Virus record (IMG/VR): IMGVR_UViG_3300025127_000251
Coordinates: 1-25,216 of that record
Length of the DNA stretch: 25,216 bases
Reading direction: 5' to 3' (one strand)
Origin: a virus
In this document: piece by piece, positions 14,823 through 22,737 of the stretch
Numbering within the stretch: position 1 is the first letter of the stretch
Layout of the letters: the number at the start of each line of letters is the position of its first letter
The notes under the pieces: generated by a model
Database searches by the model: none
What the model saw: the letters and a program-made list of their open reading frames with translations, nothing else
What the model was told of the DNA's origin: nothing
Position numbers and translations under genes: made by a program

Positions 14823-15389
14823 ATGCCAACTTACGTAACAACAAATTCAAAAATACCTAAAATTAAGGATATTTGTGAAGATTGTGGAGATCATAGCGCG
14901 ATTCTACAATTAACAGACAGCAAAGAATTTGGAATATTTGAGCACGGGTCTGGATCCCAAATAGGATCTCTAGATGCGTCTGATTTTGCTTCACCGGTAG
15001 ATGGTCACACATGTACTCATCTTCATATAGCTGTAAATCAAGGAGAAGTAGAGCTATTTAATAATGGAGTAACTAATGTTGGATCTCCAGGAGTATTGGA
15101 AGAGGGAAAACTTTATGTCAGAGGAATAATGATAAAAATAGATTATCCTAAATTAGACACAAACGGTGAGGAAATAGATATAAAAGATAAAAATGTAGAG
15201 CTATGGATCGAAGATGTCGCATCACAGCAGTATAAGAAACATCCTATGCACAATCTATTTACTTTAATTACAAATCCTAAATCTAATGACCCAGATCAGC
15301 TGATAAATAAGATAAAGATAGTAAATCCTAATTCTCTATTTGAAGTGAAGGTAAATGGATTAATTACTTTTGGAAAAGCAGAAAAATAA
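14823..15389 (+). CDS. Unknown beta-rich protein, probably structural
   Basis: I do not recognise this 188-residue protein. It opens with a short CEDCGDH motif (about residues 18-24) that could bind a metal, followed by beta-strand-rich sequence. A second His/Cys cluster, DGHTCTHLHIAVNQGE, lies near 60-75; the two clusters could share a metal. The rest includes GVLEEGKLYVRGIMIKIDYP and a C-terminal FEVKVNGLITFGK segment. There is no signal peptide or membrane segment. It is the first gene after a late-type box and is followed 12 bases later by another beta-rich protein, so both are probably virion components made late. Confidence 0.7.
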   Translation: MPTYVTTNSKIPKIKDICEDCGDHSAILQLTDSKEFGIFEHGSGSQIGSLDASDFASPVDGHTCTHLHIAVNQGEVELFNNGVTNVGSPGVLEEGKLYVRGIMIKIDYPKLDTNGEEIDIKDKNVELWIEDVASQQYKKHPMHNLFTLITNPKSNDPDQLINKIKIVNPNSLFEVKVNGLITFGKAEK

Positions 15390-15401
15390 ATTATATATAA
15401 T

Positions 15402-15836
15402 ATGTTAGATTTAGCAACCGAATTAATAGAGATAACCCATGGAAGAGACTACAACGTTAAGCCTTTAACTGTTGGAAGTACCACTGGAAATAGACAATAT
15501 GTCTCTAATCAAATAACAATCAGTGGGAATAAAATAGGAAGAGGAGAAGGCCCGATAGTAGAGATAGATATTGTAGTAATACCATCAGGAGCATTTAACA
15601 TTGAAATATGGGCTCAAGATATGGATCTGACTCAACCTGGAATAATATATTCAACTAAAAGATTTGACCCGACCGCCGCAGATTTCTGTGGAACTACTAT
15701 ACTAAAAGACTTTTACTTTAGACAGTTAAAGTGGTTAGATAAGGAAGGTTTAGAATTAGATGAGATAGAAGAGCCTAAAGTTATTGGAAAGAGATTACAT
15801 ACAGTTCCATTTCAATATGACGTTCACGTCACTTAA
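15402..15836 (+). CDS. Unknown beta-rich protein, probably structural
   Basis: This 144-residue protein is of unknown function, dominated by alternating hydrophobic beta strands: VSNQITISGNKI, PIVEIDIVVIPSGAFNIEIW and IIYSTKRFD. This gives the look of a beta-sandwich. It is mildly acidic, with one Cys (FCGTT) and no membrane segment. It starts 12 bases after the preceding gene and is followed 12 bases later by the next, so it lies in the middle of a three-gene operon. A baseplate or head decoration role is possible from position; nothing diagnostic is visible. Confidence 0.7.
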   Translation: MLDLATELIEITHGRDYNVKPLTVGSTTGNRQYVSNQITISGNKIGRGEGPIVEIDIVVIPSGAFNIEIWAQDMDLTQPGIIYSTKRFDPTAADFCGTTILKDFYFRQLKWLDKEGLELDEIEEPKVIGKRLHTVPFQYDVHVT

Positions 15837-15848
15837 TATAATCTAAAT

Positions 15849-16322
15849 ATGAAAGATAAAGATCATATATTTGAAAATAGCGCGCTTGGTCACTTTCAAA
15901 ATCGTGACTACATGCGAGGTATGCCGTATTATGGTCAAAAAGGAGACTTTAATTTTACAGTAGGTCGAAGTAAGTTTACCCCAGGTGTTTCTATAAAGCA
16001 GGTTCCACTTAGTGATATGTCTAGACATGGAGATCCAGGAATAAGTGAATTTGACCAAAATGTAAATAAGATAAGACACTGGTATCAGCCAGGAGACCTA
16101 GTTCGTGGAGTCTTGGTTAATTCTCAACTTAAGTCTGAAAATGGTAAGGTTATAATCGGTAGATTAAAAAACGTAAAAGTAGACAGAAGAAATCATACTA
16201 TTCAAATATTTGTAATTGATCCGCAAACTAGAAAAGTTCAGGAGATTTATGTAGATACTATGGAGAGAATATTCGAGTCTAGTAATAGAGCATTGTCTTT
16301 TTCTGAATTCTTAAAATCTTAA
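15849..16322 (+). CDS. Unknown protein with SH3-like C-terminal half
   Basis: This is a 157-residue protein. The first half is polar and aromatic (NRDYMRGMPYYGQKGDFNF) and may be extended. The second half reads like a small beta-barrel: YQPGDLVRGVLVNSQ, GKVIIGRLKNVKVDRRNHTIQIFVID and VQEIYVDTMERI, in the manner of an SH3-like domain. It ends RALSFSEFLKS, a short C-terminal tail style seen in other large-phage proteins. It is the last gene of its unit: a strong intrinsic terminator begins 35 bases after its stop. Function is unknown; a virion or assembly role is inferred from neighbours. Confidence 0.7.
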   Translation: MKDKDHIFENSALGHFQNRDYMRGMPYYGQKGDFNFTVGRSKFTPGVSIKQVPLSDMSRHGDPGISEFDQNVNKIRHWYQPGDLVRGVLVNSQLKSENGKVIIGRLKNVKVDRRNHTIQIFVIDPQTRKVQEIYVDTMERIFESSNRALSFSEFLKS

Positions 16323-16356
16323 GCCTATTTATTTACTTCTTAAAAATTTTTAAAGC

Positions 16357-16389
16357 AAGACAATAGCTTCTAAAACTATTGTCTTTTTT
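16357..16389 (+). terminator. Rho-independent terminator
   Basis: AAGACAATAG (16357..16366) and its exact complement CTATTGTCTT (16376..16385) form a 10-base-pair stem with a 9-base loop, followed by more T to 16389. It closes the operon ending at 16322. Confidence 0.85.
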
Positions 16390-16391
16390 CG

Positions 16392-16402
16392 TATATAAAA
16401 TA
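16392..16402 (+). promoter_or_regulatory. Possible late-type promoter, degenerate box TATATAAAATA
   Basis: This lies immediately after the terminator and before the hub gene. TATATAAA ends 21 bases before the ATG at 16421, the same distance as at other units, but the sequence departs from the ATAAATA core. A new promoter is needed here because transcription is terminated just upstream. Confidence 0.4.
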
Positions 16403-16420
16403 AAAAAACATATATTAAGT

Positions 16421-17443
16421 ATGGCAAAACGTAAAAGTAAGTACAACGAGAAAGATGCCCTTTCTCATCTTGATCAGATTGATGCGGAAAATAAAGTAAA
16501 TCAGTCAGCTGAGGTAGTTGTAGAAAAAACTAGTGAAGAGGTTAAAGTTGCACCTAAGAAAAGCCTAGGGCGAATAAAAGGGATAGAAGATCCCGGACTT
16601 TCTGCAGCAGGTGAGTCTTCTTGGAAACTGTTGAGTTTCGACCTTTTACCAAGTAAGGGACTTTTTTATCCAGAAGGAGCAGAGCTTTTAATAAAATCTG
16701 CTAAGACTAAAGAGATAAGACACTGGTCTACTATGGATGAGCATGATCCTATTGATGTGAGGGAGAAGATAGCATTTATATTGAATAAATGTACTAAATT
16801 TAAAATAAAGGGAAGACCAATACATTTTAACCTGAATGATTTTCTTGAAGTAGATAAGTACCATATCCTGTTTAGAATAAAGGAGTTAACTTTTCCTAAT
16901 AACGAAAACAAGTTGATGGCAAACATAAAATGTACTAATCCTAAATGCGGAGTAGTAAACAAAGTTCAAGTAGGAAGTCAAAACCTGCTAGGATTTAGTA
17001 TACCCCCGGATCTGGAAAAATGGTATTCAGAAGGAGAAAGAAGTTTTGTAATTCCCTCTGAAAAACTTAACGAAACTCTAAGATTCTCTATGCCTAATGT
17101 CGGGATAACTAACGCAATCAGAGAATATAGGCAGTCAGAAATAAAGAAAGGAATAGATATAGACGATTCTTTCTATAATTTTGCTCCATATATGTTGCAG
17201 GATTTTAGAAACCTAAGTAGAGAACAGATACATGCACTAAAAATGGAGGCAAACGGATGGTCTCAGAATAAATTTCTAGCAATTCATAAGTTCACTGAAG
17301 ATCTTAAAAAAGCATCAGTAAACAAGGTAACATGTGTATGTGAAAGCTGTAAAACTCAAATAACCACTTCTATTTTTTTGGGAGGAAGCTTCACTGTCAA
17401 AGATATTTTCGTTATTTCAGCTAGATTTGATGAACTTATTTGA
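16421..17443 (+). CDS. Baseplate hub assembly protein, T4 gp26-like, with zinc-ribbon cysteines
   Basis: This is a 340-residue protein. After a charged N-terminal stretch (1-65) comes LLPSKGLFYPEG (75-86), the signature found at the start of gp26-like baseplate hub proteins of T4-like phages. It is followed by the expected IRHWSTMDE segment and a helix with FILNKC (119-124), which matches the family's helix before a conserved Cys. A split zinc ribbon is visible: Cys171 and Cys176 (CTNPKC) and Cys305, Cys307, Cys310 (CVCESC). ATG at 16421 is chosen. An upstream in-frame TTG at 16379 falls inside the terminator hairpin and is rejected. It is followed by an overlapping small chaperone-like gene and the large peptidoglycan-binding protein, a plausible hub cluster. 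Confidence 0.65.
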   Translation: MAKRKSKYNEKDALSHLDQIDAENKVNQSAEVVVEKTSEEVKVAPKKSLGRIKGIEDPGLSAAGESSWKLLSFDLLPSKGLFYPEGAELLIKSAKTKEIRHWSTMDEHDPIDVREKIAFILNKCTKFKIKGRPIHFNLNDFLEVDKYHILFRIKELTFPNNENKLMANIKCTNPKCGVVNKVQVGSQNLLGFSIPPDLEKWYSEGERSFVIPSEKLNETLRFSMPNVGITNAIREYRQSEIKKGIDIDDSFYNFAPYMLQDFRNLSREQIHALKMEANGWSQNKFLAIHKFTEDLKKASVNKVTCVCESCKTQITTSIFLGGSFTVKDIFVISARFDELI

Positions 17444-17639
17444 GCTTAATGCTCGAATGGCGGTGAAGCTTAATCAGAGTTTCGAAACACTATACAACAT
17501 GGAATACTTAGAATATTCTCTTCTATTGAATATAATTAATAAAGATATAGATGAAGAAAACGAGAAGATAAGAAAACAGGCAGAGGCGAATACGCAAACT
17601 AAAACAGGTTTACCTTCTCATCTTAGGCCAAATAAATAA
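17430..17639 (+). CDS. Small hub/tail assembly chaperone-like protein
   Basis: This 69-residue protein starts at ATG 17430, 14 bases inside the end of the hub gene and in another frame; TTG at 17427 is also in frame but unnecessary. The helical N-terminal two-thirds contain LNQSFETLYNMEYLEYSLLLNII, which resembles the ME-x-(L/F)E-Y pattern of small phage tail and baseplate assembly chaperones. The C-terminus is polar and ends GLPSHLRPNK. The overlap implies translational coupling to the gp26-like protein, and a joint role in hub assembly is inferred. I see no slippery sequence at the junction, so a fused product is unlikely. Confidence 0.6.
   Translation: MNLFELNARMAVKLNQSFETLYNMEYLEYSLLLNIINKDIDEENEKIRKQAEANTQTKTGLPSHLRPNK
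17631..17638 (+). promoter_or_regulatory. Late-type promoter box AATAAATA
   Basis: AATAAATA overlaps the stop codon of the preceding gene (TAA at 17637..17639) and ends exactly 21 bases before the GTG at 17660. The spacing supports that GTG as the true start. The 18 bases AATAAATAATAAAAATAA are identical at 731. Confidence 0.55.
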
Positions 17640-17659
17640 TAAAAATAATCTAATTATAA

Positions 17660-19699
17660 GTGGGAGTAAAGTTAGAGGCATTTGTTAAATTATTTGACGA
17701 AAAGTCAGGTGAGGCGATATCTAAACAAAAAGACCGGGTATCTAAAAAAGAGTCTCAGGTTGCTGAGTTTATGGAACTAAGAGCCACAGCTATTTCTGCT
17801 GCGACTGAATTTGGAACCGAAGAAGATCTTCAAATTATTTCAGAAACATTTCCTGAAGAAGGAGGAATGAATAATGATAAATTCAGAGTATATACAAATG
17901 AATTATTTGGAGGTCAATTTGAAGAAGAAATAAGAGCCCTGTTTAAAAGAAGAAACGCAAAGCCCCAACTTGACGGAGCTAAAAAATCTCTCGCTAGATA
18001 CGAAGCATTGAAGGATGCCGGAGGAGAATCTTGGTTTAAACAATATATGTCAGCAGTAGGGAGTAAGATAGCTGAAACTACATCTCTAGGTGCAATAACC
18101 GCTGATAAGCTATTTGAAGAATTCTTTCCAAAAGAGTTTGACGAAGACAATGCAGATGAAATTGCATATGTTTTAGACTATGACGCATATCCTGAGCCTC
18201 CTAGAGGGATACATAGCAGTATAGAATTATACGAAGCAGCAAGAGAATATGGAAATCCCTTAAACCGAACAGAAGAAAGCGTAGATGAAGAAGTCAAAGA
18301 AGTAGTAGTTCCAGAGCCACCTGTTGAGGCTCCGGTAGAGGAAAAAGTTCAAGACATATTAAATGAAGATGCTATTCAACAGGAGGAAGAAAAAGCACAG
18401 GACGAAGAAGAATTTGGGCCTATTGAACCTATAAACGACACCGAGGAAAAGCCAGTTGGAGATATTAATAAAATAATAGAACCCTCTATTAATACTGAAG
18501 AGGTTGTTCCAAGAAAAGTAGTTAGGATAGGAAGCAAGGGGGAAGACGTTGCGTTTTTACAGAAAGCTCTAGGAATAGAGTCAGATGGAAAGTTCGGGCC
18601 AATTACTAAAAAAGCAGTAATCGCGTTTCAAACAGCAAATGGCCTCGACCCAGATGGTATAGTAGGTCCTAAAACATGGTCAGCTTTAGGAAAAATAGAA
18701 AATGTTGAAACTTCTTCAAAAATAGAAGTAAGCACCCCGGAGGTACAAGCAATAGAGTCTCTACCTATAGAAGAAACTCAAGATGATGTAATAGAAGAAC
18801 CAACTCCCGCTCCTGCTCAAAATGTTATTAACGAAGCTGGAGATATAACAAATATCGAAAACACTACCGTCGAAGGTGAGACTTTAAATCAGGTTATTAA
18901 TGAGTCTCCTGTCACAGAAGGAGAACAGAGCCTAGGTGAAACATCATCAGTAGGAGAAGAGTCTTCTGTGTTTGATAACATCATGGCAATAAATAACGCA
19001 CCTGAAGGAGCTTCAGTTACGCCAGATCTTTCCTCCCCGGAAGTAGCCGGCGTGATAGAGTCCCAATCTGACGTATCTGAGTCTGGTTTGGATCAACCTA
19101 CTGAATCTCCATCAGGAGACAATATTTCTAACTTTAATTCTTTTGGAGATGTTATAAATGAAAATTTAAATCAATCTACAGTTAACCCTGGAATGAATGA
19201 AAGTATAACTAATTTTAATAGTATGCTTGAGTCTGGAGACGTGATAGGGGCAATCTCTAGTAAACTAGACTCCGTTACTAATAATATTAGTAACTCAGCA
19301 GAAAGCTTTGTATCTGGGGGAACCTCTGGGATCATGGAGAGTATAAAAGATACGTCTAGCGTTACTAATAACAATGCTATTGAAGTGAGCAAAGAGACGA
19401 CTAATCTAGATAAATCATTTGCACCGCTAGCTTCTTCTAATCAGATGTCTAGTACTGAAAATAAGTCAAGTTCAGAAGTAAATAACACATCTAGCTCTAC
19501 CAGCTCAACTGAAAATATAGATGGATCAGTTTCAACCGTAGATAATTCTACGACTAGCTCAAGTACGTCTGACGTAGATAATTCTAAATCAGCATCAATA
19601 TCAAACAATAGCTTTGATACCTCTGCTCTTGAACTAAGATTAAGAAGAATAGAAAATCTATTAGTCGGACCATTAGACGTAAAAATAATAGAATCATGA
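17660..19699 (+). CDS. Large peptidoglycan-binding virion protein; tape-measure or hub candidate
   Basis: This 679-residue protein starts at GTG. An N-terminal helical part (about 1-200) is followed by an acidic P/E-rich linker (205-285). A single PG_binding_1 domain lies at about 286-345: VRIGSKGEDVAFLQKALG, then SDGKFGPITKKAVIAFQ and PDGIVGPKTWSAL, the classic pattern with both D-G-x-x-G-P-x-T turns. From 350 to 650 the chain is low-complexity, rich in S, T, N, E. It ends in a short coiled coil (LELRLRRIENLLVGPLDVKI). No lysozyme or peptidase domain is visible. Position after the gp26-like hub gene and the length suggest the tail length determinant (gp29 place) or a central hub/needle protein that touches peptidoglycan. 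The binding domain is confident; the virion role is inference. Confidence 0.65.
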   Translation: MGVKLEAFVKLFDEKSGEAISKQKDRVSKKESQVAEFMELRATAISAATEFGTEEDLQIISETFPEEGGMNNDKFRVYTNELFGGQFEEEIRALFKRRNAKPQLDGAKKSLARYEALKDAGGESWFKQYMSAVGSKIAETTSLGAITADKLFEEFFPKEFDEDNADEIAYVLDYDAYPEPPRGIHSSIELYEAAREYGNPLNRTEESVDEEVKEVVVPEPPVEAPVEEKVQDILNEDAIQQEEEKAQDEEEFGPIEPINDTEEKPVGDINKIIEPSINTEEVVPRKVVRIGSKGEDVAFLQKALGIESDGKFGPITKKAVIAFQTANGLDPDGIVGPKTWSALGKIENVETSSKIEVSTPEVQAIESLPIEETQDDVIEEPTPAPAQNVINEAGDITNIENTTVEGETLNQVINESPVTEGEQSLGETSSVGEESSVFDNIMAINNAPEGASVTPDLSSPEVAGVIESQSDVSESGLDQPTESPSGDNISNFNSFGDVINENLNQSTVNPGMNESITNFNSMLESGDVIGAISSKLDSVTNNISNSAESFVSGGTSGIMESIKDTSSVTNNNAIEVSKETTNLDKSFAPLASSNQMSSTENKSSSEVNNTSSSTSSTENIDGSVSTVDNSTTSSSTSDVDNSKSASISNNSFDTSALELRLRRIENLLVGPLDVKIIES

Positions 19700-19938
19700 A
19701 AATAGATAAAGAAAACTTAGAAAAAATTATAGAAATAAAGGATTCTTACTCAGAGGTAGTTGGAGAATTAGACGAACTAGAGTCTGAATTAATTACAATA
19801 AGTAAAAAAAGAGACAATCTTTTAAGTAAGCTAAATAACTTAAGAGAAAGAGAAGCCTTCGTTATAAATAATATAGAAGAGAACATTGGTGAAAAAGTAA
19901 CGGCTGATACTCTTCTACATGCATTAAAAAATATTTAA
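19696..19938 (+). CDS. Small coiled-coil protein
   Basis: This 80-residue protein is almost entirely a predicted coiled coil: heptad-like L/I/V spacing runs from IEIKDSYSEVVGELDELESEL through RDNLLSKLNNLREREAFVINNI, ending VTADTLLHALKNI. It starts within the stop of the large peptidoglycan-binding protein (ATGA at 19696..19699), so the two are translationally coupled and may interact, for example as scaffold or chaperone for the long protein. It has no membrane segment. Function is unknown. Confidence 0.65.
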   Translation: MKIDKENLEKIIEIKDSYSEVVGELDELESELITISKKRDNLLSKLNNLREREAFVINNIEENIGEKVTADTLLHALKNI

Positions 19939-19941
19939 ACT

Positions 19942-20241
19942 ATGAAAAAATTTTGGAAAATATTACTATTTGTTGCTGGAGCAATCGGTGCAATTTTTTT
20001 ACTTGTAATATCACCAGCTGCTGGAAAAAGCAAATTTAAAAAATTAGTAAAGAAGAAAGAAGAAGAAATAGATGAAGTAAAGGAAAAAGTAGAGAAAGTA
20101 AAAGAAGAAAAAAAGCAAACAAAAGCTAAGATTAAAACCCAGGAAAAAGAAATTAAAAAGACAAAATCTAAAGTTAAAAGCACTAAAAACGCAAAAAAGA
20201 CAATCGATGATTTTGAGAAAAAATACAGAAAAAAGAAATGA
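19942..20241 (+). CDS. Small membrane protein with lysine-rich coiled coil
   Basis: This is a 99-residue protein with one N-terminal membrane segment (about 5-26, WKILLFVAGAIGAIFLLVIS), then a G/A/K turn and a highly charged K/E coiled coil to the C-terminus (about 30-99). Lysine makes up more than a third of the tail. The architecture, an N-terminal anchor plus a long charged coiled coil, is seen in spanin-like and scaffold-like small phage proteins, and lysis is one possibility. It starts three bases after the previous gene and its stop overlaps the next tiny ORF (ATGA at 20238). Confidence 0.65.
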   Translation: MKKFWKILLFVAGAIGAIFLLVISPAAGKSKFKKLVKKKEEEIDEVKEKVEKVKEEKKQTKAKIKTQEKEIKKTKSKVKSTKNAKKTIDDFEKKYRKKK

Positions 20242-20324
20242 AAATTAAAAAACTAATTTGCGACTCAATCTATTTTATAACTTTTAAAAAAGTTTGCTTA
20301 GGTTGGTGCTCTAAAAAAAGATAA
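20238..20324 (+). CDS. Possible 28-residue basic peptide
   Basis: The ORF runs from ATG at 20238, overlapping the previous stop (ATGA), to TAA at 20322. It encodes MKIKKLICDSIYFITFKK and then VCLGWCSKKR. It fills the gap between two membrane-type genes and its start is coupled, but it is short and unrecognised, so it may not be functional. Confidence 0.3.
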   Translation: MKIKKLICDSIYFITFKKVCLGWCSKKR

Positions 20325-20328
20325 ATCT

Positions 20329-20715
20329 ATGAAGAACCTATTATTGATATTATGTCTGGTTTTTACCACTAATTTATTTTCTCAAACTGTGTCGGATAGT
20401 ACAAAAATATCTAATGCCGATTTGGAGGAAGTATTTTTAGCTATTGATACTTTAAAACAACAAGATAGTATTAAGACTATGCTAATTAACGATTTAAATC
20501 TTCAGCTTAATAATTATAAAACACTGTCGATGCAAGATAGCACAATAATCAATTTTAAAGATATTCAAATAGGGTTACTAAATGAGCAAATACAATTGTA
20601 TGACGATAGATTAAAAAAAGTAGATAAATGGTATAACAAACCATGGGTTGGATTTGTTGCAGGATGTGCAACAATTACTCTCTCCTCTTGGATTGTGCAT
20701 AATGTATCTAGATAA
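20329..20715 (+). CDS. Secreted coiled-coil protein with C-terminal membrane anchor; spanin-like
   Basis: This is a 128-residue protein. It opens with a signal peptide (residues 1-18, MKNLLLILCLVFTTNLFS) with probable cleavage before Gln19, the LFSQ ending common in Bacteroidota secreted proteins. A helical region follows (about 27-100), with heptad-like spacing in DLNLQLNNYKTLSMQDSTI and IQIGLLNEQIQLYDDRLKK. A C-terminal membrane segment is at about 105-125 (PWVGFVAGCATITLSSWIV). A protein exported at one end and held in the inner membrane at the other spans the periplasm, the plan of a single-gene spanin, which fuses the two membranes at lysis. There is no good lipobox (Cys9 lies inside the hydrophobic core), which weakens this. 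Many Bacteroidota phages carry similar proteins. Confidence 0.6.
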   Translation: MKNLLLILCLVFTTNLFSQTVSDSTKISNADLEEVFLAIDTLKQQDSIKTMLINDLNLQLNNYKTLSMQDSTIINFKDIQIGLLNEQIQLYDDRLKKVDKWYNKPWVGFVAGCATITLSSWIVHNVSR

Positions 20716-20730
20716 AAATATAAAGAATAA

Positions 20731-22701
20731 ATGGAAAGCAGATTTGTAAGTTTAACACCGTATTGCTTAGTTGAGTATATGTTCGAACCGCTAGGTTCTC
20801 TTAACTATATGACCGATGATGTCGTATTGTTAACAAATACAGAAACTGGATTACTTCAAATAATTAACACCGATGCATCGGTGACAACAACTAGAAATAT
20901 ACAAGACATGTCGGTTGTTTCTATTGGAAATAACAAATTTGCTTACGCCGATTCAGAGATAATTCCAAACTATATTGATTTTGATTCCAATATAACAGAG
21001 ACACCAATCACTGGTTACAATGTAGTGTATGACCAAGTAAGATTTCACTTTGCCACAGGTTTTGATTTTGAAGGATTTGCCGGGCTTATTCTAAGCATCA
21101 AAAATGAAATGAATAATACAAGAAGTCACGTATTTTCAAATATACTATTTTCTCCAGAAACTACTGCTGAGCTTTTGACTTTTAATCCAAAACCTTTATT
21201 CATAACTAATTCTACGTATGATAGATATATTGATATAAAAGTTCCTTCTATAAAAAATATAAATGAAGAATATACGACTTCACTATCTCCAAGTACAACA
21301 TTCGCGGCAGCAATTACTCCTCAAACTACTGGAGGCAGTCATGGATTTATAACAAATTCTCCAATAGAGATAACCCTATCGGAGTGTGGTAGAAAAGAAA
21401 AACTGGATACCAACGTAGGCGTAAAATATGATGTGTTTGAAGTAAGCGAAAGCTACACTTCAATATTGTCTCAAGATAATGAATTCAACGGAGTAGGAGC
21501 ATATGTCGCAGAGTCAACAAGTGGTGATTATCTAGAATATTATATGACATTTAACTCAGGTTTTCCTGAGGACTTGATTGCTACATTAAATGGTAGAAAC
21601 CCATCCAATGATTGGATAATAGTACATCAACTAAGTATATTTGAGCAAGTAGGATCAGGCTTTATAAACACATCGAGGCAGGTAATTTTCCAAGAAGATA
21701 ATTATGATGAACCTTTGTTATTTAGACCTATCCTTCAAAACGCAGACCTAGCTGTGAGCATGTCAGTCGATCTAATATGTAGATTAACAAACAGGTTGAA
21801 TGGGGAACAAATAATAAGGGAGGCTTCTTTTACTCTCCTTTCTCCTAAGAAGTATGGTAAGAACTTAATTAATATTCCACTTGCAAGCGAGCCTCAATCA
21901 CAAAAGGTATACAATAAGCTGATACAGAAGAACTTTGAATCAACTAAATTGTTCATAGAGCCTACTTTTGCACCAGGTTTTGAATCTGAAATTACTCCAG
22001 AATCTCTAGAACCACTTAAGTCTACTGAATATGTTCCTGTATATTTTAGTAATAATAACATAAGCATATCAAATGTTTCTAAAATGTCAAAAAAGAGAGA
22101 CCTAGCTGACGAGGTTATATTTAAACCTGGACAATTAAGATTTATACTATCCCCTTTTGATAATACTATAAAGTTAAAGGTGTATGATGTTATAGATCAA
22201 AAAGCAACTCCTTTAGATCTTAATTCTAACGCTGCTAAGTACAATCTAGTATTCGATACAGACAACGGAAAAGTTTCTATTCCTAATGCAAATAGTGATA
22301 AAGCAGAGTCATTAGCGTCGGGGGTCATTTCATTTAATGTTTCTAAAAATGAAAGTAAAAACATATTGTCATCTAAAAATAAAACCGTTTATATAACATC
22401 AGTAGCTCAAGATGATTCAGAATCTTTATTATATACTGGACAGTGGAGAAAGGCAACTGAACAAAAAGATGTAGACGCTGCAATATCTGCTGCTAAAGAA
22501 GAAGCAGAGGAGAGACAAAAATTAGAACAAAAGTTAGCTGACTATGAAGCTAAATTAGCAAGATTAGAAAAACAAAACGAAATAGAAAAAAAGAAAAAGA
22601 GCAGATCGTACTTTCTTAAGAAAAGAGCAGTAGCCTCTGTTGTAAATAGAAGGTTTTCTAAAAAACCTAGAACTATTAAAACTAATACTTCTAACTCTTA
22701 A
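20731..22701 (+). CDS. Large unknown virion protein with basic coiled-coil tail
   Basis: I cannot name this 656-residue protein. The N-terminus (FVSLTPYCLVEYMFEPLGSL) leads into a long beta-rich region with repeated strand-turn segments up to about residue 580. Examples are GSHGFITNSPIEITLSECGRK-type hairpins, a DEVIFKPGQLRFILSPFD segment and KVSIPNANS. The last 75 residues change character: a coiled coil (about 580-620, with EERQKLEQKLADYEAKLARL) followed by a strongly basic tail. This suggests a structural shell part plus an inward or nucleic-acid/partner-binding tail. It follows the spanin-like gene by 15 bases. The next gene has its own promoter. A baseplate or head-associated role is inference. 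Confidence 0.65.
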   Translation: MESRFVSLTPYCLVEYMFEPLGSLNYMTDDVVLLTNTETGLLQIINTDASVTTTRNIQDMSVVSIGNNKFAYADSEIIPNYIDFDSNITETPITGYNVVYDQVRFHFATGFDFEGFAGLILSIKNEMNNTRSHVFSNILFSPETTAELLTFNPKPLFITNSTYDRYIDIKVPSIKNINEEYTTSLSPSTTFAAAITPQTTGGSHGFITNSPIEITLSECGRKEKLDTNVGVKYDVFEVSESYTSILSQDNEFNGVGAYVAESTSGDYLEYYMTFNSGFPEDLIATLNGRNPSNDWIIVHQLSIFEQVGSGFINTSRQVIFQEDNYDEPLLFRPILQNADLAVSMSVDLICRLTNRLNGEQIIREASFTLLSPKKYGKNLINIPLASEPQSQKVYNKLIQKNFESTKLFIEPTFAPGFESEITPESLEPLKSTEYVPVYFSNNNISISNVSKMSKKRDLADEVIFKPGQLRFILSPFDNTIKLKVYDVIDQKATPLDLNSNAAKYNLVFDTDNGKVSIPNANSDKAESLASGVISFNVSKNESKNILSSKNKTVYITSVAQDDSESLLYTGQWRKATEQKDVDAAISAAKEEAEERQKLEQKLADYEAKLARLEKQNEIEKKKKSRSYFLKKRAVASVVNRRFSKKPRTIKTNTSNS

Positions 22702-22737
22702 TAGTACACTATCTTTGTTTTATTTGCTATAAAAAAA

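Noticed and set aside
16379-16420. Upstream TTG start for the gp26-like gene
   Set aside because: It lies within the 3' arm of the terminator hairpin; the ATG at 16421 has a possible promoter at the usual distance.
17427-17429. TTG start for the small hub chaperone-like gene
   Set aside because: An ATG follows immediately at 17430.
17430-17443. Frameshift fusion between the gp26-like protein and the small chaperone-like protein
   Set aside because: No slippery sequence at the overlap, and the small gene has its own ATG.
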